64,000 nucleotides of DNA from Comamonas suwonensis (lineage in GTDB: Bacteria; Pseudomonadota; Gammaproteobacteria; Burkholderiales; Burkholderiaceae_C). Each line of letters begins with the position of its first letter. Position 1 is the first letter of the stretch. Shown piece after piece: positions 1 through 8,945 of this stretch. Below the pieces are notes generated by a model, which did no database searches, was not told where the DNA came from, and saw only the letters and a program-made list of their open reading frames with translations. The stretch covers positions 124,001-188,000 of the forward strand of contig NZ_JABBCQ020000006.1 in assembly GCF_012844455.2 (NCBI RefSeq). The letters run 5' to 3'. A program made the position numbers and the translations under genes.

Positions 1-2330
1 ACGGTGACGACCTTGACCAGATCGGCGTCCGATTCGAGCCGCACAATTTGCGCATCGCCCGTCGCCCCCGGCGTTTCGATCTGCGTGGCCAGCCAGCGGA
101 TCAGCGCCTGCTCGCCCTCCAGCTGGGCGCTGGCGCTTTGCAGCAGTTCGGCCAGGTGCAGGTAGTTGGTCAGGCGACGCTCGCCCCCCATGTCAACCAG
201 CCAGCGCGCGGGCAATTCAAAGCGGTACAGCGTCTGGCGCAACATAGCCAGCACGCCCAGCCGCAACCAGAGGCTGTGCAGCTCTTTCAACTGCTCGCTG
301 CGCGCATCAAAGGCCTCATCGTCGCTGGCCAGCCAGGCCAGTTCGTCAAACGACAAGCCCATCATCTGTGTCGCCAAACCAGCGCGTGCGGCCAGCCCAT
401 CCAGCGGCGTGGCCACAGCGCGCAACCACAGCAGCAAGTCCTGCGCTTCGTCGCTGGCAAACACCGAGTCCTGGTCGGACAGATAGACCGATGCCACATT
501 GCGTCTGGCCAGTGCGCGGCGCACGGCGGCAGCTTCTTTGCCGGTGCGCACCAGCACGGCGATATCGGCCGGGCGCATGGGCTGCAGCGGCTTACCGTCT
601 TCTGCAAAGCCTGTGCCTTCGTCCATCAGCCACTGCACGATCTGGCTGGCGCAAAACTCCGCCCCACGGCGGCGGATGTCGTCGTTGCTGAGTGGTGCTC
701 TGGGTTCATCGGCGCCTTCGTCCCACGCCACCGTCAGCGCGGCCATGGGCTGGCTGCCTTGCACCAGTATTTCACGGCGACCATTGGCTTTGACTGGGTC
801 AAACGGCAGCGGACTCGATGCTCCTGCGCGGAACATGAAGGCGCCTTCTCCATCCCGCGTTTCGGCCTGCACAAACCACTGGTTGACGGCATCGACCAGC
901 GCCTGTGTCGAGCGGAAGTTGGTGTCCAGCACATAGTGGCGGCCCTCGGTCGCCGTGCGGGCCTGCAGGTAGCTATAAATGTCCGCACCGCGAAAGCCGT
1001 AGATGGATTGCTTGGGGTCGCCAATCAACAGCAAGGCACTTTCCGGGCTGTTGTATGCCGTTTGATAAATCTGGTCAAACAAGCGGTATTGCAGCGGCGA
1101 GGTATCTTGAAACTCGTCAATCAATGCCACCGGATACTGGGCCAGGATGCTGGCGCGCAGGGCGGGGCCGTTGTCGCCTGCCAGCGCGGCGTCCAGCCGC
1201 TGCAGCATGTCGGCAAAGCCAAAAGTACCGGCCTGGCGCTTGAGCCACAGCAGGCGCTGCTGCACATGGACAGCGGCATGCAGGCGCAGCGCCACGCCAG
1301 GGGCAGGCAAGGCATCCAGTGCTTGCAGCAACTGCGCCAGCTCCGCAAATTCGGTGGGCAGCAGCAAGTCCATGGTCGAGCCCTTGAAGGCCTCGGCCAT
1401 GCCTTCGGGGCACAGGCGCTTGCGGGCGGAATCGCTCAGCTCCAGCAGCTGGTTCAGCGGGTCTTGTGCCCACGCAGTAATGCGGGCGAACCAGTCTGTG
1501 TAGTAGCGCGCCTGCAGCTTGCGCTTGTCCCATAGCGCGCCGCGGCCATCCAGCTCGCCTTCCACCCAGTGCAGCAGTCGCTCGGCCTTGCCCACCCAGC
1601 CATCGGCTAAGCCTTGCAACGTCTGGATCCGCACTGCTTGCGCCTGCGCAATGCAATCGGCCAGCGATCCGGCACCTGCCGCAGCCGGTACGGTTTCGCG
1701 CAGCAGCGCCTGCATGTCTTTGACCAGCGCATGCACGTCGGGCCATACGTTCAGCGCAGCTTCCAGCACTTCGCCAGACAGTGGGTAGCACTGCTGGCGC
1801 CAGTAGTCCTGTGCGGCCTCGGTCTGGCGCTGGCTTTCATCGGCCTCCAGCGCTTCATCAAACAGGTTGCCGCTGTCAAAAGCATGTTCGCGCAGCATGC
1901 GCTGGCACCAGGCGTCAATGGTGTGGATGGCAGCATCATCCATGCACTGCGCAGCCATATCGAGCCGCCATGCGGCAGTGTTGCGCGCATTGCCTTCGGG
2001 GTAAGCATCGCGTAGGTCACGCAAAAAGGTATCGTGCGCAGCCGGTTCAGCCTCGCCACGAAAACACTGCACGGCCTCAATCAAACGGGCGCGAATACGG
2101 TCTGACAGCTCACGCGTAGCCGCACGGGTGAAGGTCATGACCAGAATATCGGGGGGCATCAGCGGTCGGGTAAAGCCTTCTGCATCGCCGTGGCCCAACA
2201 CCAGCCTCAGGTAGAGCGCGGCAATGGTCCAGGTCTTGCCTGTGCCCGCACTCGCCTCGATCAGGCGCGATCCCCAGAGTGGGAAATGCAACGGCTGCAG
2301 CACATGGCCGCTCGATGGATGGGCGCTCAT
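1..2330 (-). CDS. recB: RecB, exonuclease V beta subunit (N-terminal part, cut by window edge)
   Basis: About 776 codons are visible; the frame stays open to base 1, so the C-terminal part including the nuclease domain lies outside. RecB is the 3'-5' SF1A helicase and nuclease subunit of RecBCD, which processes double-strand breaks. Visible helicase motifs in order: Walker A EASAGTGKTWT near residue 26, Walker B LIDEFQDTS near 403, GDPKQSIYGFRGAD near 431 and LDTNFRS near 465. The ATG at 2330 overlaps the recC stop (ATGA), so the two are translationally coupled. recD would be expected further left. The family assignment is firm from the motif set and the recC neighbour. Confidence 0.95.
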   Translation of the reverse strand, partial: MSAHPSSGHVLQPLHFPLWGSRLIEASAGTGKTWTIAALYLRLVLGHGDAEGFTRPLMPPDILVMTFTRAATRELSDRIRARLIEAVQCFRGEAEPAAHDTFLRDLRDAYPEGNARNTAAWRLDMAAQCMDDAAIHTIDAWCQRMLREHAFDSGNLFDEALEADESQRQTEAAQDYWRQQCYPLSGEVLEAALNVWPDVHALVKDMQALLRETVPAAAGAGSLADCIAQAQAVRIQTLQGLADGWVGKAERLLHWVEGELDGRGALWDKRKLQARYYTDWFARITAWAQDPLNQLLELSDSARKRLCPEGMAEAFKGSTMDLLLPTEFAELAQLLQALDALPAPGVALRLHAAVHVQQRLLWLKRQAGTFGFADMLQRLDAALAGDNGPALRASILAQYPVALIDEFQDTSPLQYRLFDQIYQTAYNSPESALLLIGDPKQSIYGFRGADIYSYLQARTATEGRHYVLDTNFRSTQALVDAVNQWFVQAETRDGEGAFMFRAGASSPLPFDPVKANGRREILVQGSQPMAALTVAWDEGADEPRAPLSNDDIRRRGAEFCASQIVQWLMDEGTGFAEDGKPLQPMRPADIAVLVRTGKEAAAVRRALARRNVASVYLSDQDSVFASDEAQDLLLWLRAVATPLDGLAARAGLATQMMGLSFDELAWLASDDEAFDARSEQLKELHSLWLRLGVLAMLRQTLYRFELPARWLVDMGGERRLTNYLHLAELLQSASAQLEGEQALIRWLATQIETPGATGDAQIVRLESDADLVKVVT

Positions 2331-5300
2331 GCCTGCTCTCCTGCGTGTTCGTTCGTAGTGAAGGCAGGCAAGGTCTCGGTGTGCACCTGGCTGGCCAGCC
2401 AGTCATGCAGCGGGCCATAGACCGCCTTGGCCAGCCCATGAAAGCGCAAATCTGCCATCAGCGCTTCCCATCCCGGGTAGCAGCGCGCCCAGCTGGGGTC
2501 TTCGCGTTCACCCGCCACCATATAGCCGCCTTCATAGGCTTGCATGGCAGCCAGCAAGTCATCCTTGCCTGCCGCCATCGCGCTTTTCAAAGGCAGTGGC
2601 AGCGGGGCGCTCTGCCCCTCCAGCCACAAGGCCATCAGCGCCAGCAAGCGGGTGCGGGCCTCTTCGGCCTCCAGCGGCTGCACCCAGACAATGGTGTCAC
2701 GTGCCACCACCCCCATCAGCGTGTCTTGGCCGGTAGCGGACAGAGCCAGACTGCGCACATACACGGGCAGCAGCTTGGCGGCCTGCAACTCCCCCTTGCG
2801 GTTGAGCAAAGTGCGTGGCTCCAGCGCCAGCCAGCAGCGGGCAAAGCTGTCGCACTGGCCGTCTCCCGCAGACTCGCCCCGCTCCTGCAGGCCATCAATC
2901 CAGTCATCCAGCAAAAGCCCGCCTAGCTCCATCCGCAAACGCTGGCGCGGTGCAGCCTGTGGCCACCGTTGCATCTGTTGCTGCCAGCCCAGCAGCGATG
3001 GCGTGGTCTGCGCCTGCAAGGCCTCGGCCTCACGCACACCCAGCCCCGCCAACGGCAGCGCGCCAGCGCGGGCCAGGCGCTGCACCTGGCTGTGCACTTG
3101 CGCGCTCACATCGACCTGCATGCTTTGGGCCAGCTGCGTGCGCACGCCTTGCTGCAGTTGCTGAATCAAGGCATATGCCGTCAGTCCATCGACGCTGAAC
3201 AACTCGTCGTCTTCCACTAACTCGTCCTCTTGTTCAAAGCGCACCAGCAGGCGATTGCGCAAAAAGCTGCGGGCGGGGTTGCGCAAAAAGTCGGTCAGGC
3301 GCGCCAGTGTCAGCGGGACGTCGGGGTCGGGCTCGAACGCCGGTACGACGGGCACGGCCTGCGCTTCGCTCTGCGCGTAGGCCCCATACCATTCACGGGC
3401 GAAGGTCGAAAGGCCCGAGGCCTGTTCGAAATAACGGCGGCTGAAAGGCTGAAGCGGGTGCTGCTGCGTGCGCTGATCAAGCAAGCTGCCACCACCCTCC
3501 CCCTGCCAGCCTTGCGCCAGATAGTCACGCAGCTGCGAGACCAGCACCGAAGGTGGCTGCACGCTGTTGTCGCGCACATGGCGGCCAGCCCAGCTGATGT
3601 AGAGCCTGCGACGCGCGGAGAGCAGCGCATCCAGCATCAGTTGACGGTCATCGTCTCGGCGCGCGCGGTCGCCGGGGCGCTGCTGGCCCGGTTGCGCCAT
3701 CAGGTCAAAGTCCACACGTGTGGCACGGCGCGGGTAGTCCCCGTCGTTCATGCCCAGCAAGCAAACCACCTCAAACGGAATGGCGCGCATGGGCATCAGC
3801 GTGCAAAAGGTCACCCCCCCGGCACGGAAACGCTGGTTGAGCGCTGGCTCGGACAGCGCTTGCAGCCAGGCTTCTTGCGCCACTTCCAGCGGAATAGCTG
3901 CATCAAACCCGGCTTGCTCGCAGGCGGTCTGCCAGCTGACCAAAGCAGCATCCAGTGCGGACACCAGCGCCTGGTCTTCATCGGTCTGAGCCACAAAGAA
4001 ATCGTCCAGCAGCGCACGAAAGCGCTGTGCCCACACATCCGGTACCGCAGCAACGCCCGCTACTTGCCACCACTGCAGCATGCGCGCCAGCAGACTGGCC
4101 AGTGAACCCGCCAAATCGGCCGTCAGGCCACCCACTTCGTCGTACGGCTCCATGCCCGCAAAGGTCTGTACACCGACCTCGCCGTCGACGCCCACCGCCG
4201 GGCCGCTGGCGTAGCCCAGCAGCATGCGGCGCAGGCCAAACCAGGCGCTGTTCGGGTCGCCACAAGCGGCTAGACCCAGCTGCGCACGTTGACCATGGTT
4301 GAGCCCCCAGCGAATGCCCGCACCCGCCATCCAGTGCGTGAGCTGGGGCAAATCACGGGCATCCAGCCCTACACGCGCCGCCACGGCGGGCACATCCAGC
4401 AGGTCGCACAGCTCGCTCAAGCGGCAGCGCTGCTGCGGCAGCTTCAGCAGCCATTGCAGCGCCGTCACCAGCGGGCTGCTGGCGCGCGCGCCCACGTCGG
4501 CAATGTCGAACGGGATATGACGCGCATCATGACGGCCGTACTGGCCAAACACAGCACGGATGGCGGGTGCGGCCTCTTCAATGGAGGGCAGCATCACCAC
4601 GACATCGCGCGGCGCCAGCGCGGTCTGGTCCTGCATGACTGGCTGGGCCAGCCAGTGCAGCAACTGGTCGTGCAGCACTTCCAGCTCACGCACCAAGCCA
4701 TGGGTCTGGTGGAAGACGATGGACTGGTCGTCCGCCGGAATCGCCCATGGCGGATGTTCAGCCATGGGCACCAGGTCGCGAATGCGCTGCTGCACCTGCA
4801 CCAGCAGCGGCGCGTCGGCCAGATCGTTGGCATCGGCCTCGTCATACACATCCACGCGCGGCCAGTTCCATTGCACAGCGGTATCGCTGGTGGTGTCGAA
4901 GGCATCCAGCTGGCGCACGTAATCGCGACTCTGGCGGCCCCAGGCGGCCAGCAGCGGGTGGGCATGGGCGTGCATGGCTTCGAGCGAAATCTGCGCCAGG
5001 TCCCGCCCACCTTTGTTGGCATGGCGTCGGCGCTGCTGGCGCAGCAGCTCACGACCGTCAATGGCATCGGCCCAGTGAAAGCGGCAGGGGTTGGGCACGG
5101 CAATCAGCACCTGACTGTGCTGGGCAATGCCACTCAAAAATTGCATCAGCGACAGCGGCATCTGGCTCATGCCAAACACCACCACGCGGCGCGCCAGCGG
5201 CGTCACCGGCGGCTGGCCGCTTTGCAGTGCGCCCAGAATGCGCGCCAACAAGGCGGGGCGGGTGGCTGCGCGCTCGGTGTCATTCAGCTCAGCCAGCACC

Positions 5301-6019
5301 TTGCGCCACAGCGAAGGCTGCCACAACTGGCCTTCTGGCACCGGCACATCAGGGCGGCCGGGGGTGCACAGTACGTTATCCCCTCGCTCCCAGGCGGCCA
5401 ACCAGTCAGCGCGGTAAATCTGATACTGGTCGAACAAGTCGGCCAGCTTTTCGGCCAGCTGCAGCAAGCGCTGCGGCTCACCAGGGCGCAGAAAATTGGC
5501 GATGGGGGTGAATTCAGCCTCTTCCAGACACAGGGGCAGCAGTCGCATCAACCGCCAGATCATGGGCGTCTTGTCCAGCGGCGATTCGCGGGGCACCTCG
5601 TGCTTGCCCAGAATCTGCCGGTAGCTGCGCCACACAAAACGCGCGGGCAGCTCCACCTGCGCAGCTGCGCACACGCCCTGCTCTTCGGCCATGCGCATCT
5701 TGAACCACTCGGCCATGCCGTTACTTTGTACCAGCACGATTTCGGGCTCGAGCGCCTGCAGAGGGTGGGCGGCCAGCCAAGCCATGACCGTTTCAGCCAG
5801 CGCCTCGGTCTGGTTGCCGTGCAAGGCGATCAGGCCCGGCTGCCAGTGACTTGCCGATTGCGGCGCTATTGATTGCTGCTGTGCTGCCACACACGCTCCT
5901 GTGCTTGTCTGTGCCGATGAAGCTGCAAGCTTAACGGCTGAAGACTGACGGGGTGCAGTCACTGATTCGCTATCAAAAGAAAAGCTGCTCGCGCTTTTCA
6001 GCTCTTGAGTACAGAGCAA
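2327..6019 (-). CDS. recC: RecC, exonuclease V gamma subunit
   Basis: 1230 codons. RecC is the scaffold and Chi-recognition subunit of RecBCD. The family-typical N-terminal core begins near residue 62 (GLIALHGNQTEAL) and continues with VLVQSNGMAEWFKM; the C-terminal half has FEVVCLLGMNDGDYPR. The first ~60 residues (Ser/Ala/Gln-rich) do not look like RecC and there is no other ATG before the core, so the true start may be a GTG/TTG codon or this may be a lineage-specific extension. The stop overlaps the recB start by 4 nt. The gene begins ~140 bp from the left island boundary, so the island insertion lies just upstream and may affect its promoter. Confidence 0.94.
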   Translation of the reverse strand: MLCTQELKSASSFSFDSESVTAPRQSSAVKLAASSAQTSTGACVAAQQQSIAPQSASHWQPGLIALHGNQTEALAETVMAWLAAHPLQALEPEIVLVQSNGMAEWFKMRMAEEQGVCAAAQVELPARFVWRSYRQILGKHEVPRESPLDKTPMIWRLMRLLPLCLEEAEFTPIANFLRPGEPQRLLQLAEKLADLFDQYQIYRADWLAAWERGDNVLCTPGRPDVPVPEGQLWQPSLWRKVLAELNDTERAATRPALLARILGALQSGQPPVTPLARRVVVFGMSQMPLSLMQFLSGIAQHSQVLIAVPNPCRFHWADAIDGRELLRQQRRRHANKGGRDLAQISLEAMHAHAHPLLAAWGRQSRDYVRQLDAFDTTSDTAVQWNWPRVDVYDEADANDLADAPLLVQVQQRIRDLVPMAEHPPWAIPADDQSIVFHQTHGLVRELEVLHDQLLHWLAQPVMQDQTALAPRDVVVMLPSIEEAAPAIRAVFGQYGRHDARHIPFDIADVGARASSPLVTALQWLLKLPQQRCRLSELCDLLDVPAVAARVGLDARDLPQLTHWMAGAGIRWGLNHGQRAQLGLAACGDPNSAWFGLRRMLLGYASGPAVGVDGEVGVQTFAGMEPYDEVGGLTADLAGSLASLLARMLQWWQVAGVAAVPDVWAQRFRALLDDFFVAQTDEDQALVSALDAALVSWQTACEQAGFDAAIPLEVAQEAWLQALSEPALNQRFRAGGVTFCTLMPMRAIPFEVVCLLGMNDGDYPRRATRVDFDLMAQPGQQRPGDRARRDDDRQLMLDALLSARRRLYISWAGRHVRDNSVQPPSVLVSQLRDYLAQGWQGEGGGSLLDQRTQQHPLQPFSRRYFEQASGLSTFAREWYGAYAQSEAQAVPVVPAFEPDPDVPLTLARLTDFLRNPARSFLRNRLLVRFEQEDELVEDDELFSVDGLTAYALIQQLQQGVRTQLAQSMQVDVSAQVHSQVQRLARAGALPLAGLGVREAEALQAQTTPSLLGWQQQMQRWPQAAPRQRLRMELGGLLLDDWIDGLQERGESAGDGQCDSFARCWLALEPRTLLNRKGELQAAKLLPVYVRSLALSATGQDTLMGVVARDTIVWVQPLEAEEARTRLLALMALWLEGQSAPLPLPLKSAMAAGKDDLLAAMQAYEGGYMVAGEREDPSWARCYPGWEALMADLRFHGLAKAVYGPLHDWLASQVHTETLPAFTTNEHAGEQA

Positions 6020-6129
6020 ATATTTTCAAAATATGCCTACTCGTCCGCGATAAGTGCTCTGATTTTTGAATATTCTCGTACTCGAAGCGCGTTAGCGATT
6101 GATCGAGAACAAGTGCACTCGCCATGAGA

Positions 6130-6161
6130 AAAGCCCCAGACCATTGCTGATCTGGGGCTTT
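6130..6161 (-). terminator. Rho-independent terminator left over from a disrupted tRNA-Phe gene
   Basis: Hairpin AAGCCCCAGA / TCTGGGGCTT followed on the minus strand by TTTTCT. It is nearly the same as the hairpin downstream of the intact tRNA-Phe at 28633 (28595-28626), which supports this being the original 3' flank of the tRNA used as insertion site. Confidence 0.75.
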
Positions 6162-6163
6162 AA

Positions 6164-6212
6164 ATTTGGTGGCCCGGGACGGAATCGAACCGCCGACACA
6201 AGGATTTTCAAT
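6164..6212. repeat. Left attachment repeat (attL-like): 3' fragment of tRNA-Phe
   Basis: A 49-bp direct repeat of 28630-28678 with a single difference (C at 6175, T at 28641). Bases 6167-6212, read on the minus strand, are tRNA-Phe positions ~31-76: the anticodon 3' side, variable loop, T arm, acceptor 3' strand and CCA. Identity to the tRNA stops abruptly at 6213, within the anticodon arm. An orphan 3' tRNA end at one boundary and an intact tRNA at the other is the standard signature of tyrosine-integrase insertion. Confidence 0.85.
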
Positions 6213-6879
6213 TTTTTGAACCCCAGGGGGGAAGGATTCAGACCAGACATCTATCTGCCAAGTGTCATGGAAGACATACAAGAGTCACAACCCAAGGCCG
6301 CAAAAGAGTTCACCCCACACGAGCAATTGGCACCCATTTGGAACAGGAAAACAACCTCGTCTCCCAGCCAAAAACCGGACATTTTCCGGTCACATATCCT
6401 TTTTCTATTACTAGATAAGTGCTTGCTCGCACACATCACTCACCTGACCGATTTGAGCATCAAAAAACCTCCGGAAGAACACCGCAAGCATTCTTCTTGG
6501 CATAAGCGTCATTTCCCCTCGAGTGTTGATTTCCACGCAAACTGCCACGCGAATGTGACTATCGCCAGATGCTCGAGACTGAAACAAATTTTCAGCAAAA
6601 GTCAAAGCGAATAAGACATGCGTGGCCTGGAGAACACCACGATGAACCTCGTCATGCGACTCGAGACAGGTGAGACCTCGCACACTTGATGCCAAGTCAA
6701 CTTCATGTGGCCATCCTCAACGAGCTCAGCGAAATAAGCCAACCCAGACGGCAGTCATTGCATAACGCCACGTGGACTTTGGCACGTTCGCTTTAATCCG
6801 GATATATGCCACAACATCGTCAGAAATAAAATGTATCATTTAGAAACTACTTGTTTTAATTTTAAGCTAGATTTCCAAA
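6213..6879. other. Left end of island without a recognisable gene
   Basis: 667 bp between attL and the first cassette gene. The open frames here (the largest 94 codons, minus strand 6411-6695) show no recognisable family or good ribosome site. A short hairpin ACCGGA-N5-TCCGGT lies at 6374-6390. The AT-rich stretch 6825-6879 probably holds the promoter of the cassette starting at 6880, but I cannot place the -10 and -35 boxes with confidence. Confidence 0.5.
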
Positions 6880-7599
6880 ATGAAAAGACTCGCTAAGCAA
6901 GCGCTCACAATCTCTATTCTCCTTGGTGCGATATCGGTTCAAGCACAAGAAGCTGTGACTGCAGATTTGGATAGCTGCATCAGCTCCGAAAAAATGAGCT
7001 CCACTGCAAAAGGTGCTGCAATTGGTGCCGTGACAGGGTTTCTTGGTGCTCTTGCTTCAGGCAAGCAAGATAAGGCAGCTCAATTGGCTTTGGCTGGTGC
7101 AGCAGTCGGCGGCATTGCAGGCTATGCAAGTGCCTACTACAACGCAGTTGCAACTTGCATGAAGAAAAACCCAGCTTGGATACCAGAGTCCAACATCGAA
7201 CGCAAAGGTAACTACAAAGCCATTGTTAAGGAGTTCAAATATAAGCCATCCCAAGGAGATATCTTTACCGTTCGCCCTCTGCAAATGCCTGCAACTATCT
7301 CGCAAGGCCAAAATCTTGAATTCCCAGCAAAATTTGTGGTCCTGACACCGGATGGCGGCGAAGCTCAGGCTCGAATCACTCGGAAGCTTTTTGTTGTTGA
7401 AGGCGACAAAGAAACCGAAGTCCCCTTCCCTGGTCACAGTACAACTGATCGCGTGCTCGAGAATGGTGAGCATGAAGAGTTGATACACATTCCCATGGGA
7501 GTTGATGTTCCTGCAGGTTCAAAATTCCGTTTTTCCTACAGTGTCTCTGTCAAGGGTCTGCCCGCTAATTCCGCCAGCGGCATTACGGTAGTCAAGTAA
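6880..7599 (+). CDS. Exported glycine-zipper protein, first gene of the tubulin-caspase cassette
   Basis: 239 aa. Residues 1-23 form a Sec signal peptide ending VQAQ-E, with no lipobox. Two glycine-zipper segments follow (GAAIGAVTGFLG at 45-56 and GAAVGGIAGYAS at 73-84). Such repeats normally pack into membranes or form oligomeric helices. The remaining ~140 residues look like a beta-rich domain without a name I can give. Two cysteines (33 and 93) flank the zipper and could form a disulfide in the periplasm. The ribosome site is weak. The next gene starts immediately after the stop codon with no spacer, so the two are co-transcribed. Function is unknown; an envelope anchor or pore-like component is an inference from the zipper only. 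Confidence 0.8.
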   Translation: MKRLAKQALTISILLGAISVQAQEAVTADLDSCISSEKMSSTAKGAAIGAVTGFLGALASGKQDKAAQLALAGAAVGGIAGYASAYYNAVATCMKKNPAWIPESNIERKGNYKAIVKEFKYKPSQGDIFTVRPLQMPATISQGQNLEFPAKFVVLTPDGGEAQARITRKLFVVEGDKETEVPFPGHSTTDRVLENGEHEELIHIPMGVDVPAGSKFRFSYSVSVKGLPANSASGITVVK

Positions 7600-8931
7600 A
7601 TGCTGAAGACCACTAAATTTTCTCTGATCGGTTTGGTGGTCGCCGCGTTGACCGGCTGCGCAAACCAGTCGATGCCAGGCTACCAGCAGGTCTATCAAAG
7701 CTACCAAATCCCAGATACCCTGATGCAAAGCGTGCAAGCCCGCTTCAAAGCAGAAGGACTTACCAGCGCAAAGGTTGCTCGAGATTCTGTTGGCCGCCTG
7801 CGCTTAGTCGGTAACTATCAGAATGATGACGAAGTAGAAAAAGCCTTCATCATCGCTCAATCGATTGTTGGCATTAAATCGACTTCTCCCTTCTACCCTG
7901 AAGGAGTTCAGAAATCCGCTTGGAATCGTGAATCAGCTACTGCTGTATCTAATTTTTTCAAAAATAAAAAATTACAAAAAGATTTACCACCTGGAAAGAA
8001 AAAAGCCATCGTTATTGGCATTAATAAATTTTTGGATAGCGCTCATTTGACCGATATTCAAGGTGAAGATGATGCCCGCCTGATGGGCATCATATTGGCC
8101 AATTATGGCTATGAAGTTATTTCTGTCTTGGGAGAGAAAGCAACCAAGACCAATATTGAGACACAGATTGCAAAGGTCAATGCTTCTTTGCAGCCAAATG
8201 ACAGTCTTTTCATTTATGTCTCAAGTCACGGGAATCCCCCAACACCGACACCAGAAGGCAAGGATGATCGGAGAATGTCAATCGCGGCTTATGACTCCGG
8301 CAACACGCATCCAAGCCAGTCTGTTGGACAAGATAAAACTTCTTATTTGCTAAATCTGCAAAAGACGTCAGTCAAAGACTCACTTATTCAAAACTTGGCT
8401 CAAAAGCCAACCGCTGTAACGCGTGTGATTGTGGATACCTGCTATAGCGGAGAAATCCTCAAAAACACCCCCTCCATTGGTTCCAATTACCAGAACTTTA
8501 TAAGCTCTGGAAAATTTGAAAAAGAGTCCGTTTCAATTGCTTCTTGGAGTGGAGAAAAATTTACAAGCAAAGGTATTTCTTTTATTGATGATTCAGAAAA
8601 ACCAAAAGTTTCCTCAGCAAATACCGGCGATTTTTCTTCTCGCAAAAATTACACATTTATTACTGCAACCAGTGCGGGGGAACTTTCTTATGGCCCATCA
8701 CCAAGTATTGGTACCTTTAATAGCCCACTGAATCAATCAGATGCGCTACGGGGCTCTTTTTTCACTCAATCGTTCATGGCTTACCTGAAAAATTACTCAG
8801 GGGATATTTCCAAGGCCTTTGAATCCTCTCGCCATTTCACTTCTTCCAAGGTCCTCACACAGAACCTCAAGCAAACACCTCAGCGCTTCAGCACTATCGC
8901 AGTCAATTTGGACAACATCGTTTCCAATTAA
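7600..8931 (+). CDS. Caspase-like (peptidase C14) lipoprotein with N-terminal BON-like domain
   Basis: 443 aa. A lipoprotein signal with lipobox ALTGC places acylated Cys20 at the start of the mature protein, so it should sit on the periplasmic side of a membrane. Residues ~38-100 have the pattern of a BON domain. From ~130 a caspase fold is readable: KKAIVIGINKF, EDDARLMGIILANYGYEV, then the catalytic dyad His210 in IYVSSHG and Cys281 in VIVDTCYSGE. Both catalytic residues are present, so an active cysteine protease is expected. Its GC is clearly below that of the host genes. It lies between the zipper protein and a DUF4384 protein; DUF4384 is often fused to bacterial caspase domains, which supports one pathway. 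The substrate is unknown. Confidence 0.88.
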   Translation: MLKTTKFSLIGLVVAALTGCANQSMPGYQQVYQSYQIPDTLMQSVQARFKAEGLTSAKVARDSVGRLRLVGNYQNDDEVEKAFIIAQSIVGIKSTSPFYPEGVQKSAWNRESATAVSNFFKNKKLQKDLPPGKKKAIVIGINKFLDSAHLTDIQGEDDARLMGIILANYGYEVISVLGEKATKTNIETQIAKVNASLQPNDSLFIYVSSHGNPPTPTPEGKDDRRMSIAAYDSGNTHPSQSVGQDKTSYLLNLQKTSVKDSLIQNLAQKPTAVTRVIVDTCYSGEILKNTPSIGSNYQNFISSGKFEKESVSIASWSGEKFTSKGISFIDDSEKPKVSSANTGDFSSRKNYTFITATSAGELSYGPSPSIGTFNSPLNQSDALRGSFFTQSFMAYLKNYSGDISKAFESSRHFTSSKVLTQNLKQTPQRFSTIAVNLDNIVSN

Positions 8932-8945
8932 CATCAGAGAAATTC

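Noticed and set aside
48..1535. 495-codon plus-strand frame at the left edge
   Set aside because: Antisense to recB, whose helicase motifs are clear on the minus strand.
6099..6695. Frames of 94-171 codons around attL
   Set aside because: They run through the tRNA fragment and terminator or have no start site and no recognisable sequence; not supported as genes.
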